A DNA stretch of 64,000 nucleotides from DATAGF01 sp963835685 (GTDB lineage: Bacteria; Actinomycetota; Thermoleophilia; Miltoncostaeales; Miltoncostaeaceae): positions 186,001 through 250,000 of the forward strand of contig CAWIGI010000004.1 in the NCBI GenBank assembly GCA_963835685.1. The letters are read 5' to 3'. Made by a program: the position numbers and the translations under genes. The notes beneath the pieces were generated by a model that ran no database searches, was not told the DNA's origin, and saw only the letters and a program-made list of their open reading frames with translations. Shown here one piece after another: positions 33,779 through 42,319 of the stretch (the stretch's first letter is position 1; each line of letters opens with the position of its first letter).

Positions 33779-34624
33779 ATGAGCGATCGCGAGAGCCCGA
33801 CGCTCGTCGTCGGGGGCACCGGCAAGACCGGCCGCCGGGTCGCGGAGCGACTGCGGGCGCGCGGGCTGCCGGTCCGCATCGGCTCGCGGTCCGCCGAGCC
33901 GCCCTTCGACTGGGACGACCCGGCGACGTGGGCCCCCGCCCTCGAGGGCGCGGGGTCGGCCTACATCAACTACCCGGACCGCGACCTGCTGGGCGCCGCG
34001 GAGGCGATCGGCGCCGTCGCGGAGCTCGCCGTCGAGCTGGGCGTGCGGCGGCTGGTGCTGCTGTCCGGGCGCGGCGAGGAGGAGGCCCAGCGCTCTGAGC
34101 GCGCCCTGCAGGCGACCGGAGCCGACTGGACGATCGTGCGCTGCAGCTGGTTCAGCCAGAACTTCAGCGAGTCGTACTTCGCCGAGCCGCTCGCGGCCGG
34201 CGAGCTGGCCCTGCCCGCCGGGGAGGTGCCCGAGCCCTTCGTCGACGCCGACGACGTCGCCGACGTCGCCGTCGCCGCCCTCACCGAGGACGGGCACGTG
34301 GGAGAGCTGTACGAGCTGACCGGCCCGCGCGCGCTGACGTTCGCCGAGGCCGTCGAGGAGATCGGCCGGGCCGCCGGGCGGCCGCTGCGCTTCACCGAGG
34401 TGTCGCTGGACGCCTACGTCGCGGCGATGACCGAGGGCGGGGTGCCGGACGACGTCGTCTCGCTCACGCGCTACCTCTTCGGCGAGGTGCTCGACGGCCG
34501 CAACGTCGCGACCGCCGACGGCGTGGAGCGGGCCCTCGGGCGCGAGGCCATCGACTTCGGCGACTTCGCCCGCCGGGCCGCCGCCGCCGGGGTGTGGGCC
34601 GAGCCCGTGACCGCCGGGCGATGA
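33779..34624 (+). CDS. NmrA-like NAD(P)-binding protein
   Basis: 281 residues from ATG 33,779 with GAGAGGAG upstream. The N-terminal Rossmann loop is LVVGGTGKTGRRVAERLRAR; then YINYPDRDLLGAAEAIGAVA, LVLLSGRGEEEAQRSERALQ, WTIVRCSWFSQNFSESYF and PFVDADDVADVAV, all in the order of NmrA/atypical SDR proteins (NAD(P)-sensing regulators or quinone reductase-like). The stop overlaps the ATG of an ECF sigma factor (ATGA), an unusual pair. No break. Confidence 0.85.
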   Translation: MSDRESPTLVVGGTGKTGRRVAERLRARGLPVRIGSRSAEPPFDWDDPATWAPALEGAGSAYINYPDRDLLGAAEAIGAVAELAVELGVRRLVLLSGRGEEEAQRSERALQATGADWTIVRCSWFSQNFSESYFAEPLAAGELALPAGEVPEPFVDADDVADVAVAALTEDGHVGELYELTGPRALTFAEAVEEIGRAAGRPLRFTEVSLDAYVAAMTEGGVPDDVVSLTRYLFGEVLDGRNVATADGVERALGREAIDFGDFARRAAAAGVWAEPVTAGR

Positions 34625-35256
34625 GCGCCGGCCTCGCCACCGTGCACGTCCTCGAGCAGCACCGCTCGGAGCTCACGGGCTACTGTCGCCGGATGCTCGG
34701 CTCGTCCTTCGATGCCGAGGACGCCGTGCAGGACACGCTGGTGCGCGCGTGGCGAGGCCTCGACCGCCTGGAGCGCCGTGCCACGCTGCGCGCGTGGCTC
34801 TACCGGATCGCGACCAACGTCTGCCGCGACATGCTGAGGGCCCGGCCCGAGGCGCACGCGGTCGGGCCGGCCCTCGACGCGCCCGCGCCGGCGGCGGACG
34901 ATCCGGCCGAGGTCGCCGCCTGGCGCGATGCGGTCCGGCTCGCGCTCGCGGCCGCGATCCTGCACCTGTCCCCCCGTCAGCGGGCCGCGCTCATCCTGTG
35001 CGAGGTGCTCCGCTGGAGGGCGAGCGAGGCCGCCGACCTCCTGGGGACCAGCGTCGCCTCGGTGACGAGCGCGCTGCAGCGGGCCCGCGCGACCATCGCT
35101 GCGCGGGACGTCCGGGCCGCCGACCTCGACGCGCCGCTCGACCCCGGCGATCGCGAGCTCCTGAGCCGGTACGCCGAGGCGTTCGAGCGCGACGACATGG
35201 ACGAGCTCGCCGCACTCGTCCACGAGGACGTGTGGGAGATGATCCCCGCCGCCTGA
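34621..35256 (+). CDS. ECF-type RNA polymerase sigma factor, SigG-like with shortened C-terminus
   Basis: 211 residues. Region 2: YCRRMLGSSFDAEDAVQDTL, then VRAWRGLDRLERRATLRAWL and YRIATNVCRDMLRAR. Region 4: LHLSPRQRAALILCEVLRWR, ASEAADLLGTSVASVTSALQ, RARATIA. The tail LLSRYAEAFERDDMDELAAL then VHEDVWEMIPAA matches only the first helix of the SnoaL-like domain that SigG/ECF41-type sigma factors normally carry (about 330 residues), so the regulatory domain is missing. No anti-sigma gene is adjacent. Overlaps the NmrA-like gene by 4 bases. Confidence 0.85.
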   Translation: MSAGLATVHVLEQHRSELTGYCRRMLGSSFDAEDAVQDTLVRAWRGLDRLERRATLRAWLYRIATNVCRDMLRARPEAHAVGPALDAPAPAADDPAEVAAWRDAVRLALAAAILHLSPRQRAALILCEVLRWRASEAADLLGTSVASVTSALQRARATIAARDVRAADLDAPLDPGDRELLSRYAEAFERDDMDELAALVHEDVWEMIPAA

Positions 35257-35315
35257 CCGCCGCGCGACTGGCGCAGGCCATCGAGCCGAATAGACTCCCC
35301 CGGGAGTTGAGGCCC

Positions 35316-38208
35316 ATGAAGCCTGCCGAGGAGACCGGCGGCGCCCGGCTCGACGAGGAGCGGGTCTCGATGAGACCCACGCTCCTCGAGCGCGAGGCCG
35401 AGCTGGCCGCCATCGAGACGTTGATCGGAGACGCGTCCGGCCGCGGCCGGCTGCTGGCGATCGAGGGGCCGCCGGGGATCGGCAAGACCTCCCTGATCCG
35501 CGAGGCCCGGGCGATGGCGCGCGACGCCGGGATGCAGGTGCTCGCCGCGCGCGGCTCCGAGCTCGAGAGCTCGTTCTCGTTCGGCGTCGCGCGCCAGCTC
35601 TTCGAGCCGTCCCTCATGCAGCTCCCGAGCGGGGACCGGGCCGAGCTGCTCGCGGGAGCCGCGGAGCTCGCGACGCCCCTCTTCGAGCCCGCGGTCCTCG
35701 CCGCCGGGCCGCCCGCGGGCACCTCGTTGGCGATGCTCCACGGGCTCTACTGGCTGACGGCGAACGTCGCCGCCCACCGGTCCCTCCTGCTGGTGATCGA
35801 CGACCTGCACTGGGCGGATCCGCCCTCGCTGCGCTGGCTGGCGTACCTCCTGCCGCGGCTGGAGGGGCTCGATCTCTCGGTCATCGTCGCGCTCCGGCCG
35901 GCCGAGCCGGGGGAGGACCCCGCCCTCCTGGGGCAGGTGGTGTCCGATCCGGCGGCGGCCGTGTCGCGGCCCGCCCCGCTCAGCCCGGCCGCCGCCGCGC
36001 AGCTCGCGCGCGAGCAGCTGTCGCCCGCCGCCGAGGAGGCCTTCTGCGCCCTCCTGCACGAGATCACGGGCGGCAACCCGCTGTTCGTCCGGGAGGTCCT
36101 GAGCGCGAGCGTCGCCGAGGACGTCGGTCCCGTCGCGGCCAACCTCCCGCGGCTGCGGGAGCTGGCGTCCCGCGCCGGCTGGCGGGCCGTCTCGGTGCGC
36201 CTCTCGCGGCTCCCGCCCGAGGCGACGATGCTCGCGCGGGCGGTCGCGATCCTCGGCGACCGCGTTGACCCGTACCAGGCCGCCGCGCTCGCCGACCTGG
36301 ACGAGGCGGGGGCGTCGGCGGCGACCGCCGACCTCGCGCGGGTCGATGTCCTCCGCCCGCAGCCGCCGCTCCGCTTCGTCCATCCGCTCGTCCGCAGCGC
36401 GGTCTACGGCGACATCGCCCCGCTCGAGCGGGACAGCGGGCACGCTCGCGCCGCCCACCTCCTGGCCGAGTCGGGCGCGGAGCCGGAACGGGTGGCCGCC
36501 CACCTGTTGCTCGTCCCGCCCGCCCTCGTCCCCCCGGAGGCGGACGGGTGGGCCGTCGCCATGCTGCGCGACGCGGCCCGCGGGGCACGCTGCCGCGGAG
36601 CCGCGGAGAGCGCCGTCGCCTATCTGCGCCGCGCGCTCGTCGAGCCGCCCGACCCGGACCGCGCCGACCTGCTGCTGGAGCTGGGAGCCGCCGAGGCGCT
36701 GGTGAGCGGTGAGGCAGCGATCGAGCACCTGCGGGCGGCCCACGCGCTGATCGAGGAGCCCGTCCGCAAGGCACGGACGGCGTTCCTGCTCGGTCGCCTG
36801 CTCTTCTTCCTCCACCCCGACGAGTCCGCGGCCGTCTTCAGGCAGGCGCTCGACGACCTCGAGGGAGCCGACCCGCAGCTCCAGTCGATCCTCGAGGCGA
36901 GCCTCGTCAGCCACGCGCTCTTCGAGCCGGAGCTCTACCCGGAGGCCGACCGGCGGCTGGAGCGCATCCGCGGCCGGCCCGAGGAGGCGGCCGTCTCCGA
37001 GAAATGGCTCCTCGCCATGCTGGCGTGCCTGGATGCGCGCGCGAACGCGCCCGCCGCGCGGGCCGTCCCGCTGGCCCGCCGCGTGCTCGTCGACAAGCCC
37101 CTGCTGCCGGGCGAGATCGCCCTGTCGCCCTCCTCGGGACCCTGCATGGTGGCCTGCAACGTGCTGGTGATGGCGGACCTGGACGAGGCCCTCACCACCT
37201 ACGACGCGGCGATCGCGGACTCGCACCGCAACGGCTCGATGCTGGACTTCGCCCTGGCGAAGATGCATCGCGCGCAGACGCTCGTCCATCGCGGCGACCT
37301 GGCGGAGGCGGAGGCCGAGGCCCTCGAGGCGCGCGATGTCCTGGAGGCGTGGGGGCCCTCCGCGCGCCTCGCGGCGCACACGGCCGCCTTCCTCGCCGAC
37401 GCCCTGATGGAGCAGGGCAAGCTCGACGAGCGCCGCGGACGCCATCGCCCGGGCCGGCCTCGGCGAGTCGTGGCCGGACGGCGCGCTTCCCCACTTCATC
37501 TACTCGAGCCGGGCGCGCCTCCGCATCCTCAGGGGTGACCTGCAGGGCGGGGTGGACGAGATGCTCGATGCCGGGCGCCGCTTCGAGGCGGTCGGCGGTC
37601 GCAATCCCGCCTGGATGCCCTGGCGCTCGCAGGCCGCCCTGGCCCTCCTGGAGCTCGGGGACCGGGACGAGGCCCGGCGGCTCGCGGGCGAGGAGCTCGT
37701 GCTGGCCCGCGTCTGGGGCGCCCCCCGCGCCCTCGGCGCGGCGCTGCGCGCCGCAGGGCTGGCCGAGGGCGGCGCGGCAGGACTCGCGCTGCTCGATGAG
37801 GCGGTCGCGGTGCTGGCCGACTCGTCGGCGAAGCTCGAGCACGCCAAGGCGCGCACGGAGCTGGGGGCGGCGCTCCGCCGCGCCAACCGCCGCACGAAGG
37901 CGCGCGAGCAGCTCCGCCGCGCGGTGGAGCTGGCAACGATCTGCGGCGCGGCGCCGCTCGCCGCCCGCGCCGAGACCGAGCTGCTGGCCACCGGCGCGCG
38001 GCCCCGCCGTATCGCGCTGAGCGGCCTCGAGTCGCTCACCCCGAGCGAGCGGCGGGTGGCCGAGATGGCGGCCGCGGGCCCCACCAACCGCGAGATCGCC
38101 CAGGCCCTCTACGTCAGCTCGAAGACGGTCGAGGTCCACCTGTCGAGCGTCTACCGCAAGCTCAAGATCCGCTCCCGCTCCCAGCTCCCCGCGGCGCTCG
38201 CCGGCTGA
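35316..38208 (+). CDS. large ATPase-LuxR (LAL-type) transcriptional regulator (one frameshift)
   Basis: About 963 residues from ATG 35,316. Walker A GPPGIGKTS (residues 51-59), Walker B LLLVIDDLHWAD (about 160), a sensor-like FVHPLVRSAVYGD, TPR-like helical repeats, and a C-terminal LuxR helix-turn-helix: LTPSERRVAEMAAAGPTNRE, IAQALYVSSKTVEVHLSSVY, RKLKIRSRSQL. This is the MalT/LAL architecture of ligand- and ATP-dependent activators. The frame breaks near 37,435 (one extra base), and both halves are otherwise well formed. It lies between the sigma factor and a DHA2 exporter, the likely target. Confidence 0.85.
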
Positions 38209-38239
38209 CACGGCGCCCTGCGGGCCCGCTGTTCGTGGG

Positions 38240-38290
38240 CCCCTAGGGGTGACGGCAGCCAAACACTAGGGACCGAACCCGGGAGGTCCC
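38240..38290. promoter_or_regulatory. CTAGGG dyads upstream of the DHA2 exporter
   Basis: CCCCTAGGGG (38,240-38,249) is a perfect palindrome; 20 bases on, CTAGGGACC leads into a GGGACC/GGTCCC inverted repeat (38,269-38,290). TTGACA at about 38,377 may be the -35 box of the exporter promoter. I read the dyads as possible sites for the neighbouring LuxR-ATPase protein. Confidence 0.4.
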
Positions 38291-38425
38291 CGACGCGGCG
38301 GGGCGCACCGCCGAGCAGGATCGGCTCGCGCCGCCGGCGTGCGCGCGCCGGAGGTGTCGATTTCGCGGCCCCTCCGACGTTGACATCACGAACGGCGGGC
38401 GACTCGGATCGAAGGAGCACCCCCG

Positions 38426-39868
38426 ATGAGCACCAGCACACCCGACCCGCGCCGCTGGAAGGCGCTCGCCGTGCTCGGCGTCGCCTACCTCATGGTCGTG
38501 CTGGACGTCTCGATCGTGAACGTGGCGCTGCCCTCGATCCAGACCGACCTCGGCTTCTCGACAGAAGACCTGCAGTGGGTCGTGAGCGGCTACAGCCTGA
38601 CGTTCGGCGGCTTCCTGCTCCTGGGAGGCCGGGCGGGCGACCTGCTGGGGCGCCGGCGGCTGTTCATGATCGGCCTCGCGCTCTTCGTCGCGTTCTCCCT
38701 GATGTGCGCGCTCGCGACGTCCGACGCGATGCTGATCGTCGGCCGGCTGCTGCAGGGCGGGGCGTCCGCCGTGCTGGCGCCGTCGGTCTTCTCGATCACC
38801 ATGGTCACCTTCCAGGAGGGAGCCGACCGCAACAAGGCGCTCGGCATCCTCGGGGCGATCGCCGGCGCGGGCGCCGCGATCGGCGTCCTCCTGGGCGGCG
38901 TGCTCACCGAGTACGCCGGCTGGGAGTGGGTCTTCTTCATCAACGTCCCCATCGGCCTCGCCGCCCTGGTCCTCGTCCCGCGCTTCGTGCGCGAGAGCAA
39001 GGTCGAGGGGCTGGCGCGCAACTTCGACTCCGTCGGCGCGGTGGCCGTCACCAGCAGCCTGCTGCTGCTCGTGTTCGGGCTCACGCAGGCCAACCAGGCC
39101 GGCTGGGCGTCGGCGCAGACGATCGGCGTCATCGCGGCCTCGGCGCTTCTGATGGCGACGTTCCTGGTCATCGAGGCCCGCAACCGCCACGCCCTGATGC
39201 CCCTGAGCTTCTTCCGCCGGCGCACGCCGACCGGCGCCAACATCGTCGGCCTCGGCCTCGGCACCGTCGTGTTCAGCATGTTCTTCCTGCTGTCGCTGTA
39301 CATGCAGCAGGTGCTCGGGTTCTCGGCGCTCGAGACCGGCGTCGGCTACCTCGCGGTGGCCCTGACCGCCGTCGTGGCCTCGGGCGTCGCGCAGGCGCTG
39401 GTGACGCGTGCGGGGGTGAAGCCGATCCTGGCCTTCGGGCTTCTCACGATCCTCGCCGGGCTGCTCTGGTTCACCCAGATCTCGGCCGACGGCACCTACT
39501 CGGCCGACCTGCTCGGCGGCTTCCTGCTCGTCGGGATCGGCCTCGGCTTCTCGTTCGTGCCGGTGTCCATCGCCGCCCTGGCCGGCGTTCCGCCGCGGGA
39601 GGCCGGGCTCGCCTCCGGCCTCATCAACACGAGCCAGCAGATCGGAGGGGCCCTGGGGGTCGCCATCCTGACGACGGTCTCCACGACCACGACCTCGGAC
39701 GCGATCGCCTCGGGCACCGACGAGCCCCAGGCGCTCGTCGATGGCTTCAGCGTGGCCTTCTGGGTCGCGGCCGCCTTCGCCGCGGGCGCGATCGTGGCCA
39801 CCTTGCTGGCGCTCCGACGCCAGGACCTGACCGGCGCCGAGCCTGCCGGCGCGCCTGCGGGGGTGTGA
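38426..39868 (+). CDS. MFS exporter, DHA2 (EmrB/QacA) family
   Basis: 480 residues from ATG 38,426 with AAGGAG 9 bases upstream. Fourteen hydrophobic stretches; helix 1 VAYLMVVLDVSIVNVALPSI, motif A GGRAGDLLGRRRLFM, motif C region GAIAGAGAAIGVLLGGVLTE, and the C-terminal GLASGLINTSQQIGGALGVA. Proton-driven multidrug export is the known family role. It follows the LuxR-ATPase regulator, which probably controls it. A second DHA2 exporter in the window (9.9 kb) is under ArsR instead. Confidence 0.9.
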   Translation: MSTSTPDPRRWKALAVLGVAYLMVVLDVSIVNVALPSIQTDLGFSTEDLQWVVSGYSLTFGGFLLLGGRAGDLLGRRRLFMIGLALFVAFSLMCALATSDAMLIVGRLLQGGASAVLAPSVFSITMVTFQEGADRNKALGILGAIAGAGAAIGVLLGGVLTEYAGWEWVFFINVPIGLAALVLVPRFVRESKVEGLARNFDSVGAVAVTSSLLLLVFGLTQANQAGWASAQTIGVIAASALLMATFLVIEARNRHALMPLSFFRRRTPTGANIVGLGLGTVVFSMFFLLSLYMQQVLGFSALETGVGYLAVALTAVVASGVAQALVTRAGVKPILAFGLLTILAGLLWFTQISADGTYSADLLGGFLLVGIGLGFSFVPVSIAALAGVPPREAGLASGLINTSQQIGGALGVAILTTVSTTTTSDAIASGTDEPQALVDGFSVAFWVAAAFAAGAIVATLLALRRQDLTGAEPAGAPAGV

Positions 39869-39944
39869 GCGTGCTGAGCCGCCTCGACCACCCTCGTCGC
39901 CGGCCGCGCGGGCGCGGGCGAGCGCTCGTAGGAGGGATCGGGGC

Positions 39945-40259
39945 GTGGCGGAGACCGCCAACGCATTCTCCCGGGCGCTCCGGCGCCTGGGGCTCCGCAA
40001 GGCCGGGCCCGCTGCGTGGCGCGTCGGCCCCTGGCCGGCCGTCAGCTCGGGCGCCGGCCGGGCGCTCGAGCGCTTCCTGCTGCTCGCCGGGGGCCCCGTG
40101 CGCCTGCTCGTCGACGACGTCCTCGTGACCGTCGGCGATGGCGCCATGCTGCGCCTGCGGCCGGACGAGGCCAGGAGCCTGATCGTCCTGGACCGCGGCC
40201 GCGAGCCGGTCTGGCTCTCGCTCGGGCCTGACCTCGACGACCCCGGGCTTCCTCGATGA
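39945..40259 (+). CDS. uncharacterised 104-residue protein
   Basis: GTG 39,945 with a strong AGGAGG about 10 bases upstream supports translation. I recognise no domain. The N-terminal third is basic (FSRALRRLGLRKAGPAAWRV); the rest is beta-rich (GPVRLLVDDVLVTVGDGAML, RSLIVLDRGREPVWLSLGPD). No signal peptide or membrane helix. Its stop overlaps the ATG of the next tiny gene (ATGA), so it heads a coupled three-gene set with the zinc-ribbon and PAP2 genes. Confidence 0.6.
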   Translation: MAETANAFSRALRRLGLRKAGPAAWRVGPWPAVSSGAGRALERFLLLAGGPVRLLVDDVLVTVGDGAMLRLRPDEARSLIVLDRGREPVWLSLGPDLDDPGLPR

Positions 40260-40435
40260 GCGCTCCCAACGCCATCGGCCCCGCCACCACGGCGGTCGTG
40301 TGGGTCCCCTGCGCGACGTGCTGGGGGCAGCGGCAGATCCTCGAGGTCGTCGCCGCCGCCAACGGCGAGGGCGATCTGCTCGTTCGGCGCACCTGCCCCG
40401 GCTGCCTCGGGGTCGGCGAGGTCCCGCGAGCATGA
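40256..40435 (+). CDS. 59-residue DnaJ-type zinc-ribbon protein
   Basis: Two CxxC pairs, CATCWGQR and CPGCLGVG, have the CxxCxGxG pattern of the DnaJ central zinc finger, separated by about 25 residues, so they could bind one zinc. There is no J-domain. The ATG overlaps the upstream stop and the TGA overlaps the next ATG, both as ATGA, which supports a real coupled gene. Function unknown; a redox or chaperone-like accessory for the neighbours is speculation. Confidence 0.6.
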   Translation: MSAPNAIGPATTAVVWVPCATCWGQRQILEVVAAANGEGDLLVRRTCPGCLGVGEVPRA

Positions 40436-41388
40436 CCGCGGTCGCCGGTCGGCTGGCCGCGGTGCGGCCCGGGCTGCGTGAGGTGCTGGTCTTCGCCGCG
40501 GCGCTGCTCGCCTACCAGGCCTCCCGCGCGTTGGTGATCGGCGACGCCTCGACCGCGGCCTCCCACGCCTGGGACGTGCTGCGGCTCGAGCGCGACCTCG
40601 GGCTCGACGTCGAGGCCGCCATCCAGGACTGGGCCGTGACGACGCCCGGCGTGCCCGAGTCCCTCAACGCCTTCTACCTGGCGGGCCACCTCCCGATCAC
40701 GGCCGCGTTCTTCGTGTGGCTGTTCCGGCGGCGCAGGCACGCGTATCGCCTGGTGCGCGACGGCTTCCTGGCCGCCAACGCCATCGCGCTCTGCGCCTTC
40801 GTCACGTTCCCCACCGCCCCTCCCCGGTTGATCGAGGGGGCCGGGCTCGCCGACACGCTGCGGGCCGAGAGCGGCGTCGACCTCCATGGGGGCCCGCTGG
40901 CGGGATGGTTCAACCCCTACGCCGCCGTCCCGTCGATGCACTTCGGGTACGCCCTGCTCGTGGGCGTGGGCGTGGCGGCGCTCACCCGCTCATGGGCGGC
41001 GCGCCTGGCGGGGCTGGCCTACCCGGTCCTGGTCCTCGTCGCCATCACCGCGACGGGCAACCACTTCGTGCTGGACGCGGCGGCCGGGGCGCTGGTGATG
41101 GGGCTCGGGCTCGCGTCCGTCTCAGCGGTACCGCGACTACCGGCCGGCGCCGTCTCCCTGAGCCGACGACTGCTGTCCGCCCGTCGTCTCGCGCGGCTCC
41201 AGGACGAAGACCTCGACGTCGATGTCCGGATCGAGGCACACCTGGCTGAGAAAGGCCCGCACCCGCCGGCCCGTGAGCCGCTCGACCGCGGCGCTGAACT
41301 GGTCGCCCATCACGTCCTGGAAGCCGCGGCGGAGGGCGTGGACCTCCGTGCTTGCCGCCCTCGAGCAGGGTCCGCTCGACCGAGGTGA
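40432..41388 (+). CDS. PAP2-superfamily membrane phosphatase / inositol-phosphotransferase-like (probable frameshift near its end)
   Basis: From ATG 40,432 the protein has five to six membrane helices. The PAP2 active-site parts are YAAVPSMHFGYALL (the PSxH block) and ITATGNHFVLDAAAG (the GxHxxxD block), as in the AUR1/Ipt1-like branch. Arg of the first PAP2 motif is not obvious. The open frame runs to 41,388, but the last 75 codons are antisense to a DUF2294 gene. One base near 41,120 would give a normal ending YRDYRPAPSP with stop at 41,161. I trust only the part up to about 41,120. Confidence 0.75.
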   Translation: MTAVAGRLAAVRPGLREVLVFAAALLAYQASRALVIGDASTAASHAWDVLRLERDLGLDVEAAIQDWAVTTPGVPESLNAFYLAGHLPITAAFFVWLFRRRRHAYRLVRDGFLAANAIALCAFVTFPTAPPRLIEGAGLADTLRAESGVDLHGGPLAGWFNPYAAVPSMHFGYALLVGVGVAALTRSWAARLAGLAYPVLVLVAITATGNHFVLDAAAGALVMGLGLASVSAVPRLPAGAVSLSRRLLSARRLARLQDEDLDVDVRIEAHLAEKGPHPPAREPLDRGAELVAHHVLEAAAEGVDLRACRPRAGSARPR

Positions 41389-41578
41389 GCGTCTCCTCCA
41401 TCTGGCAGATCAGGCTGTCGCCGGCCCAGTAGCTCCGAGCCTTGGTGGGACCCTTGCCGTAGTGAGCGGCGTGAAGCCGCACGATCTCGCGCGTGACGGC
41501 GGCCAGCAGCTGCCCCCCTCGAGGAGCTCGGCGGGCGCATCGGACGACACGTCGTCCCTCGCTTCCTGACGGCCTCAT
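41137..41578 (-). CDS. DUF2294 (Na-translocating decarboxylase-domain) protein, frameshifted
   Basis: Read across one deletion near 41,357 the product gives LLAAVTREIVRLHAAHYGKG, PTKARSYWAGDSLICQMEET, LTSVERTLLEGGKHG, then EVHALRRGFQDVMGDQFSAA, VERLTGRRVRAFLSQVCLDP and DIDVEVFVLEP. This matches DUF2294 proteins along its length (GKGPTKAR and AFLSQxxLDPD are the signatures). Stop at 41,137. The start is not sure because the frame upstream of the first helix is poor. Convergent with the PAP2 gene. Confidence 0.65.
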
Positions 41579-41766
41579 CGGCGTCTCGAGAGGCGGAGGG
41601 GGTCGCCTGGATGCCGATCCCTGAGCCGGAGCGGACCGAGTTCGCGCTCCGGGTATCCCGATCTGGCTCTCTGACGCCCGACGCGCGGGCGGCCGACCAG
41701 CACGCCGACGGTACCACGAACCTCGAGCACGGGAGACCCGCCTGCACCCGCATCCCGTCCCCGGTG

Positions 41767-42120
41767 CTACCTGGTCAGCCGGCGATCGTCCTCGACCACC
41801 TCGAGCATCTCGTCCAGGCCGGTCAGCTCGAGCACCCGGCGAGATGGGCCCGAGCCGTTCTGGAGCACGATCCGCCTGCCGAGTCCGTCGGCCATCCGCT
41901 TCGCCCGGGCCAGGCAGCTGACCCCGGTCGAATCCATGTAGGACACGTCCCGGAGGTCCACGACGATGGACTCCGCGTCACCCGCGAGCGCCGCAGCCAA
42001 GGCGGCGGCCGCCGCGTCCTTGGCCGCCATGTCGAACTCTCCCCGGAACGCGACGACGACCGTACCGTCGGTGACGTCGAGGTCGGCCTCGAATGGCCGT
42101 CCGGCCATTTCGTCCAGCAT
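41767..42120 (-). CDS. STAS-domain anti-anti-sigma factor
   Basis: About 117 residues from ATG 42,120 with AGGAG about 10 bases upstream. One STAS domain: VVVAFRGEFDMAAKDAAAAA, SIVVDLRDVSYMDSTGVSCL (phosphorylatable Ser in DSTGV), ARAKRMADGLGRRIVLQNGS and a C-terminal helix LTGLDEMLEVVEDD. This is the SpoIIAA/RsbV pattern: dephosphorylated it would free a sigma factor from an anti-sigma kinase. No kinase gene is near. Confidence 0.85.
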   Translation of the reverse strand: MLDEMAGRPFEADLDVTDGTVVVAFRGEFDMAAKDAAAAALAAALAGDAESIVVDLRDVSYMDSTGVSCLARAKRMADGLGRRIVLQNGSGPSRRVLELTGLDEMLEVVEDDRRLTR

Positions 42121-42319
42121 CGGCCCGGCTCCTGCTGACGAGGGGGAGCACCCGACCCCCGCCGGGGACGGGCGGGCATCTTGATGCTGGCGCCTTGGCG
42201 CGTGCATGACCCCGCTTTCTGGGATCACGCCGCACCTCACCTTCCATCTTTTCCCACGCCGCCGCAAGGGGCTCAGCGGCGTGACTCGCCGGGGGGCCTC
42301 TCGGGATTACGGGGCTGGA

